From: Bacillota bacterium
GTDB lineage: Bacteria > Bacillota_A > Clostridia > Tissierellales > Peptoniphilaceae
NCBI GenBank assembly: GCA_023418535.1
Contig: JAEZZN010000141.1
Span: 1-15,750, forward strand
Length of the DNA stretch: 15,750 nucleotides
Direction: 5' to 3'
The notes under the pieces are model-generated. The model was not told where the DNA came from. It searched no databases and was given only the letters and a program-made list of their open reading frames with translations. This document shows positions 6,850 through 13,904 of this stretch, piece after piece. Position 1 is the stretch's first letter; each line of letters starts with the position of its first letter. The translations under genes and the position numbers were made by a program.

Positions 6850-7506
6850 TTATTCAATATTCCAAGTTATCTCAATATCTTCACTGATCTCTATATCATC
6901 TGCATCAATATCTATATTATAAGAACGTGACGCGCTCATAGAATTATACACCATATCAACACCGATTTTATCAAAAGAATAGTCAATGCTTCTTATATCT
7001 AGAAGTTTTACTCCAGAAGTCTTAGCAATTATATCTGCTTTTCTCTTAGCTTGTTCTACTGCTTTTTCTAGTGCTTCTTCCTTGTACTTCACCTTGTCTT
7101 TCAAATCATATTTCACAAAAAATTCTATGTCTAGACCACTTTTCGATACCTCATAGATCAATTTACCTAAGACTTCATTGTCATTATCAAATTCAATAAA
7201 GGAATCGTGTCTGTATCTGTAGCCTACTAATATCCTTTTCCTTTCGCTATCTTCTTTTTCTTTGTATTCGTATTCTGGCTCAACTGACAAGGAATCAGTT
7301 TTTAATTCTTTTCTATCAAATCCAGATTTTTCTACCAAGTCTTTTATTTTAACAGTAAGTTCTGAAGATTTTCTGACTGCCTCTTCGTAGCCTTTGCATA
7401 CTTTGGATGCACGTAGATTAAATATTATTAAATCTGGTTTCACAAATATACTTGTTTCACCAGTTACTCTTAAAGTTTTCATTTGATCTCCAAGTAAGTT
7501 TTTCAT
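6850..7506 (-). CDS. SIMPL domain (DUF541) protein, predicted cytoplasmic
   Basis: This 218-residue protein matches the SIMPL/DUF541 family from its first strand (LRVTGETSIFVKPDLIIFNL, about residues 11-30) to its end. In between are the characteristic KELKTDSLSVEPEY and the helical EEALEKAVEQAKRKADIIAKTSGVKL segment. SIMPL proteins form ring-shaped oligomers and most are exported, with poorly defined roles in stress resistance. This one has no signal peptide or lipobox, so it should stay in the cytoplasm. Two starts are possible: the ATG at 7504-7506, with GAGGAG five bases upstream, or the ATG at 7480-7482, with GGAG five bases upstream, which begins exactly at the conserved domain. The gene is the last of a probable three-gene operon, 50 bases after the previous stop. 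Function unknown. Confidence 0.85.
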   Translation of the reverse strand: MKNLLGDQMKTLRVTGETSIFVKPDLIIFNLRASKVCKGYEEAVRKSSELTVKIKDLVEKSGFDRKELKTDSLSVEPEYEYKEKEDSERKRILVGYRYRHDSFIEFDNDNEVLGKLIYEVSKSGLDIEFFVKYDLKDKVKYKEEALEKAVEQAKRKADIIAKTSGVKLLDIRSIDYSFDKIGVDMVYNSMSASRSYNIDIDADDIEISEDIEITWNIE

Positions 7507-7556
7507 GCTAGCTCCTCATTAAAATATTCTCCTTACTAATAAGATATACCCAATGT

Positions 7557-7973
7557 TTAGATTCGTTCCCAATTATTTTTAACTAATACTGCATGATTTT
7601 CTTTATTATCTTTGAAAATCTTACCAGCCATTGGAATTTCATAAGATATATTTTTACCTAGATGGTCAAAACTGATAATTGACTTATTTGCCTTATTATT
7701 TATTTCAAAATTCTCTATTTCACTTTCAGGGAACAGATAAAATTCCGTTTTGCTTGAATTAGATATTTCTTTTTCATATATCCCCTTATTGTCTAATACC
7801 AAGATGAAAGTTCTTGCATTATCAAATATATAATATAATTTACTTATAAATAATTTCAAAATACTTTTACCAAGACTGTTATGTTTGAATGCAACAAGAT
7901 AACTTTTTTCTTTCCCAAATCTATTTACTACACTCTCTTTTATTTCTTCCCTACTATTCATTAATAATCCCAT
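7557..7973 (-). CDS. Hypothetical protein, possible PH-like fold
   Basis: I do not recognise this 138-residue protein with certainty. It has no signal peptide and no long hydrophobic helix. The middle and end alternate short beta strands and turns (YYIFDNARTFILVLDNKG, then TEFYLFPESEIENFEI, then KSIISFDHLGKNISYEIP). This order resembles bacterial pleckstrin-homology (bPH) domains, where a 'display' strand pair is followed by a P-x-S-E-I segment and a strand ending in a G-K hairpin. The N-terminal 35 residues are charged and helical. The ATG at 7973 is supported by AGGAG (7979-7983), which overlaps the stop of the regulator gene, so translation is probably coupled to it. A second Met five residues in has no better signal. 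Context: between a DNA-binding regulator and a SIMPL protein. Confidence 0.7.
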   Translation of the reverse strand: MGLLMNSREEIKESVVNRFGKEKSYLVAFKHNSLGKSILKLFISKLYYIFDNARTFILVLDNKGIYEKEISNSSKTEFYLFPESEIENFEINNKANKSIISFDHLGKNISYEIPMAGKIFKDNKENHAVLVKNNWERI

Positions 7974-7981
7974 ATTTTCTC

Positions 7982-8185
7982 CTATTTAAATATAAATACT
8001 TCTTTGATATCTTTATCTAAAACCTTGCAAATTTTATAAGCCGTCTCCAAAGTCGGACTTATCGTGTTATTTTCATAAGCCATTATAGATCTTCTTTTTA
8101 GACCGACTGCCTTGGCCAATCTATGCTGGGACAAACCTTTTTCTTTTCGAAATTCTGCTATCTTGTTTTCTATAATTACTTCCAT
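7982..8185 (-). CDS. Small Cro/CI-type (XRE) transcriptional regulator
   Basis: This 67-residue protein is almost entirely one HTH_3 domain. It runs from IAEFRKEKGLSQHRLAKAVGLKRRSIMAYENN (helices 1-4, recognition helix around KRRSIMAYE) to SPTLETAYKICKVLDKDIKEVF, the usual final helices. This matches the single-domain regulators of the YgzD/Rv-type XRE group in Firmicutes. It has no effector domain, so control is probably by protein partner or by concentration. It is the first gene of the operon with the PH-like and SIMPL genes. AAAGGAC lies about 7 bases before the ATG. A long AT-rich leader with possible operator-like sequence precedes it, so autoregulation is plausible but not shown. Confidence 0.88.
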   Translation of the reverse strand: MEVIIENKIAEFRKEKGLSQHRLAKAVGLKRRSIMAYENNTISPTLETAYKICKVLDKDIKEVFIFK

Positions 8186-8350
8186 GATTAAGTCCTTTGA
8201 TGTCCTATTTGGTTTTGTTGATTAGTATCTGACCTTCTGGTCTTTGCTGTCTTGAATTGTCCAAAATCCTTGTGGTTGTGTTTTTATTTCAGTTTTGAAT
8301 TACTTCAATTTTAGTATACCGATAAATCTAAGTATATTTTGGTTACATTT

Positions 8351-8380
8351 ATAGTACCATTGAATAAGGAATTTTGTAAA
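8351..8380 (-). promoter_or_regulatory. Candidate promoter of the XRE-SIMPL operon
   Basis: On the minus strand TTTACA (8375-8380) lies 18 bases from TACTAT (8351-8356). Transcription from here would begin near 8344, about 158 nt before the regulator ATG. A second -10-like TATACT (8313-8318) without a good -35 lies nearer. The imperfect inverted repeat GGTTAC-N7-GTACC (8341-8358) overlaps the -10 and could be an operator. Confidence 0.5.
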
Positions 8381-8482
8381 GGGTAATTTGAATATTGAAA
8401 AATATTTAAATTATTCAATTTATTTTTCGAAACGCTTTTATACAAGTATATATATCAAATAACTATAGATTAATAATCACAT

Positions 8483-8535
8483 AAAAAAACCACCCCCAAA
8501 AATCCACTTTCTAATTGAAAGTTTTTGAGGTGGTT
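8483..8535 (-). terminator. Long hairpin terminator of the ABC exporter operon
   Basis: On the minus strand AACCACC (8529-8535 side) pairs with GGTGGTT (8488-8494 side). A run of A-T pairs and GAAAGT/ACTTTC pairs continue around a TAATT loop, giving an imperfect stem of about 20 pairs with small bulges. The minus-strand transcript then reads a pure run of seven Ts (8483-8489). On the + strand no T run follows. It lies about 60 bases after the last permease gene. Confidence 0.85.
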
Positions 8536-8594
8536 CATATTTTAAAATTTATTTGATTATCGCAATACTCTTGCACTAAATTTTCTTAAGCATA

Positions 8595-9722
8595 CTAATT
8601 AGAACTCTTAGTAATAGGCTTCTTAACTACATTTGTCAGTATTATAAATGCAAAACTAAATCCTAACATTATTAATATATTCGGCATTAGTTCTGAAATA
8701 TTTTTTCCTTGGTCTATTAAACTATTATTTAATACATAATAGTAATTTGGAAATATTCTAGCTATTTTTAAAGTTGATTCACCTAAAAATTCCATTGGAA
8801 CAAATACTCCAGATAAAAATGATGAACTCAAAACTAATATATTTATTACTACTGACAATAAGTTTGAGTCTTGGAACAGCTTGCCTATTAACATACTTAA
8901 AGTAACAGAAGTTACCATAAATATAAATGAGTTAAATGCAGCTAAAAGAAATACTTGATTGAATTCAAAATCTTTAACTAGTACTATACATATTATAATG
9001 TATAATAGCCAAAACATTATCCCAAATACCAAATGGCCTAATGTTAATATTAGATTTGTCTTTTTTTCTGATACAGCTGATACCCTTTGTCTCTTGTTGA
9101 CTGTTTCTTTATAATAACTTGACATAACAAGAGTAACTACAAGTAATATTTGTGATAATAAAGGATAAGACATAAAGTTAAAATAAAATCTTAAGTTGCT
9201 TTCATCTCCACTAGCTTGTTTAATATCATTTATTTTTTGAACTTTTATAGTTTTATCTAAATCACTATTAGCATATTTTATGGAATCTTCTAATTCATAA
9301 CCATTATCATTATATTTATATACTTTGTCTATAAATTCATTTACTCTTTGTTTTACTAAAAATGAATACATACTTTTTGGTGATGATTTATATATAATTT
9401 CTTTAGTATTTTCAAAGTCTTCACGTATTACAACTATGGCATCTATTGCCCTATAGAATAATTCATCATCTAAATTTTCTATATCTAAATCACTTTCAAT
9501 TTTTTCTTTTTTTCCTATATAGTCTACTAGTGCTTTAGATATTTGGCTATTACTTTTATCTTCAACGTAAACTTTATTCTTCACTTCTGAATAATTTGTA
9601 TCAGTATTTGATGTATCAGAATTTAAGAAAAATATACTTATAGATAAAAATATTATTGTATATAAAAGGATTGAAAACTTATGCTTTTTAACTATTTTAA
9701 AATAATTCTTAAAGATGTTCAT
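8595..9722 (-). CDS. ABC-2 type exporter permease (second membrane subunit)
   Basis: This 375-residue membrane protein has the ABC-2 (DrrB/YhgE-like) layout. One N-terminal helix (about 17-33) is followed by an extracytoplasmic segment of roughly 145 residues rich in charged and Asn residues. Five further helices lie around 180-202, 225-248, 254-279, 285-308 and 345-366. Together with the neighbouring permease it would form the membrane pore of an exporter driven by the ATPase encoded upstream. Its start overlaps the end of the previous permease gene by 14 nt, with the SD AGGGGGA inside that gene, so the two are co-translated. The two permeases share layout but differ in sequence, suggesting a heterodimer. 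The substrate is unknown. Such three-gene exporters often move antibiotics, peptides or lipids. Confidence 0.88.
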   Translation of the reverse strand: MNIFKNYFKIVKKHKFSILLYTIIFLSISIFFLNSDTSNTDTNYSEVKNKVYVEDKSNSQISKALVDYIGKKEKIESDLDIENLDDELFYRAIDAIVVIREDFENTKEIIYKSSPKSMYSFLVKQRVNEFIDKVYKYNDNGYELEDSIKYANSDLDKTIKVQKINDIKQASGDESNLRFYFNFMSYPLLSQILLVVTLVMSSYYKETVNKRQRVSAVSEKKTNLILTLGHLVFGIMFWLLYIIICIVLVKDFEFNQVFLLAAFNSFIFMVTSVTLSMLIGKLFQDSNLLSVVINILVLSSSFLSGVFVPMEFLGESTLKIARIFPNYYYVLNNSLIDQGKNISELMPNILIMLGFSFAFIILTNVVKKPITKSSN

Positions 9723-10803
9723 AACGTTTCCCCCTTGTAAATACTATAGTTAACATTATGAAAACAAATGTTACCAATCCTAAATACATTATATTTTTAT
9801 AAAATCTAGTCATGTCGCTGTAATAATACATAGAATATAAAGCATCTGTAATTATAGTAACCGGATTAATTTTGTTTAATATTGGAATATTTCTCTGTAT
9901 TAAAATTTTAATGTCAGAAACCATCATTCCAGCCATAAAACTCATAAGCATGGTAAGACCAATACCAATCCCCACTTTTTTATTAATATCAGCCTTAACT
10001 CCAGTAGCTATAAGTGTCCCAAAACTTACACCACATAAACCAGACAATAAAGTTAGGAGTATGAGACCTGGATAGTTGTTTCCAAACTCTATATTTAGTA
10101 AATATTTTAGTACTAATATTGTTATAATTAACACTATAGTGTTAATTATCCATGCTACAAGTAAAGCAGATAATAATTTAGTTTTAATATTGGATGGGGA
10201 CATAATATTTCTTTTTGCAACTGTAGATAAGTTAGCTTCATATTGATAGATTACAAACATCCCCCACATATATCCGTATAAAGCTTGCATACCAATTAAG
10301 GTATAAAAATACGTATTTACTAAGTTCATATTTTTATTGGATTCATCTTTAATATAATCATTTATTCCAATTAATTCATTTATATTTGCATTAGGATTTT
10401 TTTCTAATATCCTATAAATTGTTTCGCTATTTTGAATAAAAGACTTCATCACAGATGTGACTATCGAAGACTTAAATCCCTCATCTTTTACAAGCACATC
10501 ATCTACTTTTCTAATATAAGCATTGTGCTTATCAAGGTTGACATCATTATTATCACTAACTTTATCGATTTTAAATATTTTTTCTTTCTCAACACTATCA
10601 AAAAATAATTTTATATTTTCATCTTTATATAAATCTTCATTTACAAATACATTTATAGGATCTAACACTAGCTGTTCATTCAAATTACCAAATGCTAATT
10701 TGAATAAAACACCTAAAATTATAGGAAAGAAAAGACTCCAAAATACTAAGGCTTTTTGTCTTAATAATATTTTAAATGTATTTTTAAGAACATGTCCAAA
10801 CAT
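9709..10803 (-). CDS. ABC-2 type exporter permease (first membrane subunit)
   Basis: This 364-residue polytopic protein of the ABC-2 transporter family begins with the typical amphipathic start and first helix (about 15-38, FWSLFFPIILGVLFKLAFG). An extracytoplasmic region (about 40-160) follows, then helices around 165-190, 208-235, 244-268, 275-298 and 335-357. The MFGHVLKNTFKILLRQKALVFW-style N-terminus is common in ABC-2 permeases that pair with DrrA-type ATPases. The gene starts one base after the ATPase stop, and its SD (GAGGA) lies within the end of the ATPase gene, so translation is coupled. It forms one side of the membrane domain of the exporter. Nothing looks broken. The substrate cannot be assigned from sequence. 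Confidence 0.9.
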   Translation of the reverse strand: MFGHVLKNTFKILLRQKALVFWSLFFPIILGVLFKLAFGNLNEQLVLDPINVFVNEDLYKDENIKLFFDSVEKEKIFKIDKVSDNNDVNLDKHNAYIRKVDDVLVKDEGFKSSIVTSVMKSFIQNSETIYRILEKNPNANINELIGINDYIKDESNKNMNLVNTYFYTLIGMQALYGYMWGMFVIYQYEANLSTVAKRNIMSPSNIKTKLLSALLVAWIINTIVLIITILVLKYLLNIEFGNNYPGLILLTLLSGLCGVSFGTLIATGVKADINKKVGIGIGLTMLMSFMAGMMVSDIKILIQRNIPILNKINPVTIITDALYSMYYYSDMTRFYKNIMYLGLVTFVFIMLTIVFTRGKRYEHL

Positions 10804-10804
10804 A

Positions 10805-11743
10805 TTAGTTCCTCAATTCTTTTCCAGTTAAATCTAAAAATACATCATTTAAAGTAGGTTTAGAAGAAGATAATGATTTGTAATTAATATTTTTATTTTT
10901 CAACAAATCAATAAGATTTATTAGATTATATTCACTATGTTCAAATTCAACATAACAAGTATTATTGTCATATTCAACATTCACAACATGATCCATATTT
11001 TTTATTTCATCAATAAAGCTATTACTCAAATCATCACTTTCAAAACTAATCTTTTCTGATAAATTAATAGAATTTTTAAGTTCTTCACTTGTTCCTTTTG
11101 CTATTATTTTTCCTTTGTCTAAAATTACAATATCATCACAAATTAAATCTACCTCTTCCATATAATGAGATGTGTAAATAATAGTAGCACCTTCTTCATT
11201 TAATTTCTTAATTCCTTCTAGTATATTGTTTCTAGATTGAGGATCTACAGCTACTGTAGGTTCATCAAATATGATTAGCTCTGGTTTATGAGCTATTCCA
11301 CATGCTATATTCAATCTTCTCAATAAACCACCGGATAGTTGTTTTGGATAAAATTTTACAAAATCATTTAATCCTACAAGATTTATAACTTCATCGACTA
11401 ATACTTTTCTTTTTTCTTTATCTTTAATATATAGTCCACAAAAATAGTCTATATTTTCATTAACTCTTAGTTCTTCAAATACTCCTACTTCTTGAAAAAC
11501 AACTCCAATCTTACTTTTAATATCATATTGATCAGGATCCATTTCTTTACCAAATATCTTTACGGAACCTTCATCAAATGATAGTAGGGATAATATACAA
11601 TTAATTGTTGTTGTTTTTCCAGATCCATTTGGTCCTAAAAGTCCAAGTATTTTACCTTTTTTAACTTCTAAATCTAAACCATCAACAGCAGTTAAGTTTT
11701 TATACTTTTTTACAAGGTTTTTAACTTCAACAACATTTTCCAT
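10805..11743 (-). CDS. ABC exporter ATP-binding protein (DrrA-like)
   Basis: This 312-residue ATPase powers the exporter formed with the two downstream permeases. Its motifs are in order: Walker A GPNGSGKTT (37-45), Q-loop Gln83, signature LSGGLLRR (135-142), Walker B LIIFDE (155-160), D-loop VAVDPQSR and H-loop His192 in TSHYMEE. The catalytic Glu160 is present, so it should hydrolyse ATP. About 100 residues follow the nucleotide domain and look like the C-terminal extension (DUF4162 type) seen in drug- and peptide-export ATPases such as DrrA and BcrA. A strong SD (AGGAGGG) precedes the ATG. It is the first gene of the operon and is divergent from a lipoprotein gene. Drug or peptide export or self-protection is plausible by family, but unproven. 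Confidence 0.93.
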   Translation of the reverse strand: MENVVEVKNLVKKYKNLTAVDGLDLEVKKGKILGLLGPNGSGKTTTINCILSLLSFDEGSVKIFGKEMDPDQYDIKSKIGVVFQEVGVFEELRVNENIDYFCGLYIKDKEKRKVLVDEVINLVGLNDFVKFYPKQLSGGLLRRLNIACGIAHKPELIIFDEPTVAVDPQSRNNILEGIKKLNEEGATIIYTSHYMEEVDLICDDIVILDKGKIIAKGTSEELKNSINLSEKISFESDDLSNSFIDEIKNMDHVVNVEYDNNTCYVEFEHSEYNLINLIDLLKNKNINYKSLSSSKPTLNDVFLDLTGKELRN

Positions 11744-11760
11744 AGTACCCTCCTATAATT

Positions 11761-11822
11761 ATTATAAAATTTTTTATAATACATTCAAATAAAGATATAA
11801 ATATATCAAATAAAGTTCACAA
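11761..11822 (-). promoter_or_regulatory. Candidate promoters of the ABC exporter operon
   Basis: Two minus-strand candidates exist. TTGTGA (11817-11822), 17 bases, then TATATC (11794-11799) would give a leader of about 45 nt. A consensus TATAAT (11761-11766) with a weak TTTGAA (11784-11789) 17 bases upstream would start within a few bases of the SD. The first overlaps the -10 region of the divergent lipoprotein promoter, so the two transcripts could compete. Confidence 0.4.
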
Positions 11823-11824
11823 AA

Positions 11825-11833
11825 TGATATAAT
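11825..11833 (+). promoter_or_regulatory. Extended -10 promoter of the lipoprotein gene
   Basis: TGATATAAT is a consensus extended -10 element. With the preceding A it is the same 10-mer found before scrR (ATGATATAAT). The -35 position is poor (ATCAAA). It would give a leader of about 27 nt containing AAGGA, 6 bases before the ATG at 11867. Confidence 0.6.
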
Positions 11834-11866
11834 ATATTTAACAATTAACTATATTAAGGATGAAAT

Positions 11867-12988
11867 ATGAACTACAAAATAAATTACATTATAAAATTAA
11901 TGTTAATAGTTCTCTCTCTAACTTTATTAAGCTCATGTGATATAAAAAAAAATTCATCAGATGTAGAAAAAGGGTTTCAAAGAGAATTTCCAAATGTAAA
12001 ATATAAAGTATTGGAAAATTCCGAAAATGAAAATGAAGGTAAACTCGGAGAATATGCTGCACAAATAAAAGCTAAAGATTTGGATAATGATTTTACTTTT
12101 AATATCTATAGTGTTGTTGTAGGTAATACTGGTTTTGGAATTGTTCAAGAATATAGAACAGACTATTTAGCAGAGAAGTTGAAGTTTATTAACAGCAATT
12201 TAGAAGATAAAATAAAAGACTTTAGTTTTGAATTTGGAGAAAAATATAGACCAGGTGCAATAAATCTATATTTTAATTATACGGACAAAATTAATCTTGA
12301 AGAAAAATTACAAGATGTAAAAGAGTATCTTCTTTATGTTTTCGATTTAGAAAATAATTTAGATATAAGGGTAAATGCTATTTTCGATTTGAAAGATGTA
12401 GATAATGGTGCAGAACAAAGAAATCCTGCTCCATCCTCTGTGAGTTTTTCTTCAAAAAACTTTGATAATAGTATGAATATCGCAGATAATATTAAAAATC
12501 ATATAGATATATTATATAAAACTGCTTTTATAGATTATGCGGTTGAATCAAGATTAGTTCTTTTACCAAATGATGATTATCCACTATCTTTAATTACTGA
12601 TGCTGTAAAATATAAAGATTCCATTAGTCATTTTTCAGTAAAAGTTGATGACGAAAACTATGAATGGGACGACTTAATAACTACTAATTTAGATATTTTA
12701 CATTATAGAGTTCTTTATGAAGTCTTGAAAAGAACAGAGTATGAAAGTTTAGAAGGAACTGCAAGTTCTTATTCATTCATTGGAAAAGATAATAAAAAAT
12801 ATGAATTCGATGATAAATTTAATGGTAAAGTTTTTGGCAATAATTCAAATGATACAAAACTTTCTAACTACTATTTAGTAGATGGTGAAGTTAATTATTT
12901 TACACTTTCATATACAAGATATCTTAGATTTGAAAAATTAAAAGAAATTACAGGCTATGAATTTTCTAGATTTAAGTTTGACGAGTAA
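11867..12988 (+). CDS. Lipoprotein of unknown function
   Basis: This 373-residue protein has a clear lipoprotein signal: a Lys-containing start, a hydrophobic core (about 8-21) and the lipobox LSSC with the acylated Cys24, followed by a polar stretch. The mature protein should be anchored to the outer face of the membrane. It is rich in Asp, Asn, Lys, Tyr and Phe and alternates predicted strands and helices. It has no catalytic motif, no solute-binding-protein signature and no repeat that I can identify, so no function is assigned. It is transcribed divergently from the ABC exporter operon, with 123 bases between the ATGs. It could work with that exporter (immunity or accessory role), but only the position supports this. 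The full-length frame is intact and its base use matches its neighbours. Confidence 0.85.
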   Translation: MNYKINYIIKLMLIVLSLTLLSSCDIKKNSSDVEKGFQREFPNVKYKVLENSENENEGKLGEYAAQIKAKDLDNDFTFNIYSVVVGNTGFGIVQEYRTDYLAEKLKFINSNLEDKIKDFSFEFGEKYRPGAINLYFNYTDKINLEEKLQDVKEYLLYVFDLENNLDIRVNAIFDLKDVDNGAEQRNPAPSSVSFSSKNFDNSMNIADNIKNHIDILYKTAFIDYAVESRLVLLPNDDYPLSLITDAVKYKDSISHFSVKVDDENYEWDDLITTNLDILHYRVLYEVLKRTEYESLEGTASSYSFIGKDNKKYEFDDKFNGKVFGNNSNDTKLSNYYLVDGEVNYFTLSYTRYLRFEKLKEITGYEFSRFKFDE

Positions 12989-13034
12989 ATGTAAGCAGAA
13001 TATAATCCCTATTTGGTATTTTAAAAAGAAAATT

Positions 13035-13075
13035 AAACGGAATGTCACCTGTTGAATACAGATTACATTCCGTTT
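13035..13075 (-). terminator. Hairpin between convergent lipoprotein genes
   Basis: AAACGGAATGT (13035-13045) pairs perfectly with ACATTCCGTTT (13065-13075), and the loop has an inner CTGT/ACAG stem. On the minus strand the stem is followed by a T-rich tract (TAATTTTCTTTTT), so it best fits the end of the PepSY lipoprotein transcript. On the + strand no T run follows directly. Confidence 0.65.
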
Positions 13076-13101
13076 AGAATATTATTAAATTATTATGTTT
13101 A

Positions 13102-13131
13102 CAGGTTCAGATGATTTAAAACCTGCCTTTT
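13102..13131 (+). terminator. Weak terminator after the + strand lipoprotein gene
   Basis: CAGGTT (13102-13107) pairs with AACCTG (13120-13125) around a 12-base loop and is followed by CCTTTTT. It is a short stem of only 6 bp. With the stronger hairpin just upstream it could end the + strand lipoprotein transcript. Confidence 0.4.
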
Positions 13132-13161
13132 TAAATTCAGTTTTTTTAAATATCAGTTTAA

Positions 13162-13779
13162 TTAATCAAATTTAATGAAAGATCCATCATTTGCAGATAT
13201 AATTACATCTTCTCCATCTTTCACATCAACTTCATATACTAAAACACCATCATCTGTATGAAGATCCCAACCTTCTATCTTATTAGCTTTAGATTGTTTT
13301 AACGCTTCTTCAATAGCTTTTTCTGGACTTACAATCTTATCTAAACTGATAATGATATCATCTTTATCTATATCATTATCGATTTCAGACTTTTGTTCAA
13401 GTATATTTTCTGTTTCTGCATCAATTTCTAATTTATATTCTTTATTATCTTTCCAACCTTTTATTTCATAAGTATATTTTCCATGGTCTTTATCAAAATC
13501 AATTTGTGTTATATTTATTTCTTTATCTCCAAATTTGTCATAAAACATTTCAACCGCTCTATTTATGCTTATACTAGCAGTTTCATCTGGATTTTGAGTA
13601 TTATCCTTAGTTTCTGTTTCTATACTAGTTTCTGTACTTGTTTCTGCATTTGTTTCTAATTTTGTCTCTGTCACTGTTTCTAATTTTGTTTCAGTTTGAT
13701 TTTGAGTTCCGTTAGAACATGCTGCTAATACAAGTGCTCCAGATAATAGTAATGTTCCTAATTTTATTCTTTTCATCAT
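13162..13779 (-). CDS. PepSY-domain lipoprotein with Thr/Glu-rich spacer
   Basis: This 205-residue lipoprotein has signal residues 1-20, lipobox LAAC and acylated Cys21. Residues about 25-65 are a low-complexity spacer made of repeated E-T units (ETKLET, TETKLET, AETSTET and similar). Two PepSY-like modules follow, about 70-130 (ISINRAVEMFYDKFG...) and about 148-205 (IVSPEKAIEEALKQSK...YEVDVKDG...). Each has the family pattern of a helix starting near an Ala and then strands ending in a D-G or E-T turn. PepSY domains are linked to peptidase inhibition and to surface or cell-wall sensing proteins, but the role here is unknown. A strong SD (AGGAGG) lies 8 bases before the first of two adjacent ATGs. 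It lies downstream of atpC in the same direction but has a 125-base gap. Confidence 0.85.
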   Translation of the reverse strand: MMKRIKLGTLLLSGALVLAACSNGTQNQTETKLETVTETKLETNAETSTETSIETETKDNTQNPDETASISINRAVEMFYDKFGDKEINITQIDFDKDHGKYTYEIKGWKDNKEYKLEIDAETENILEQKSEIDNDIDKDDIIISLDKIVSPEKAIEEALKQSKANKIEGWDLHTDDGVLVYEVDVKDGEDVIISANDGSFIKFD

Positions 13780-13904
13780 AAAATGTCCTCCTTTTGTTCT
13801 AATACTATATATACCCAGTAAAATAAATTTTAATCTTTAAGTAAAATTCCGACTATTTGATAGTTATATTTATATTAAAAGATAAATATTTTTCTAAGAA
13901 TAAT

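Larger units (their letters stand above)
8186..8594. other. 409-bp intergenic region: XRE-operon leader and exporter terminator
   Basis: No gene is visible on either strand. The left part (to about 8344) would be the untranslated leader of the regulator operon. It contains a short hairpin GACC-TTCT-GGTC (8231-8242) and no recognisable riboswitch. The centre holds the candidate promoter. The stretch 8390-8480 is plain AT-rich sequence with partly self-complementary TTGAAT/ATTCAA elements. The right part holds the terminator of the ABC exporter operon and its short 3' untranslated end. Confidence 0.7.

Noticed and set aside
8186..8594. Search for a riboswitch, small RNA or small peptide gene in the longest gene-free stretch
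   Set aside because: Only a 4-bp hairpin (8231-8242), AT-rich self-complementary bits and the exporter terminator are visible; none matches a known RNA family by eye.
9872..10831. Two + strand open frames opposite the ABC permease gene and the end of the ATPase gene
   Set aside because: They are antisense to well-supported transporter genes and show no SD or recognisable domain.
11957..12148. 63-codon minus-strand frame inside the lipoprotein gene
   Set aside because: It is an Ile/Phe/Ser-rich shadow frame opposite an intact lipoprotein gene with a clear signal peptide.
13604..13700. Short tandem-like repeats considered as a CRISPR or minisatellite array
   Set aside because: The repeats are degenerate, in frame and encode a Thr/Glu spacer within an intact lipoprotein gene; there are no unique spacers between identical repeats.
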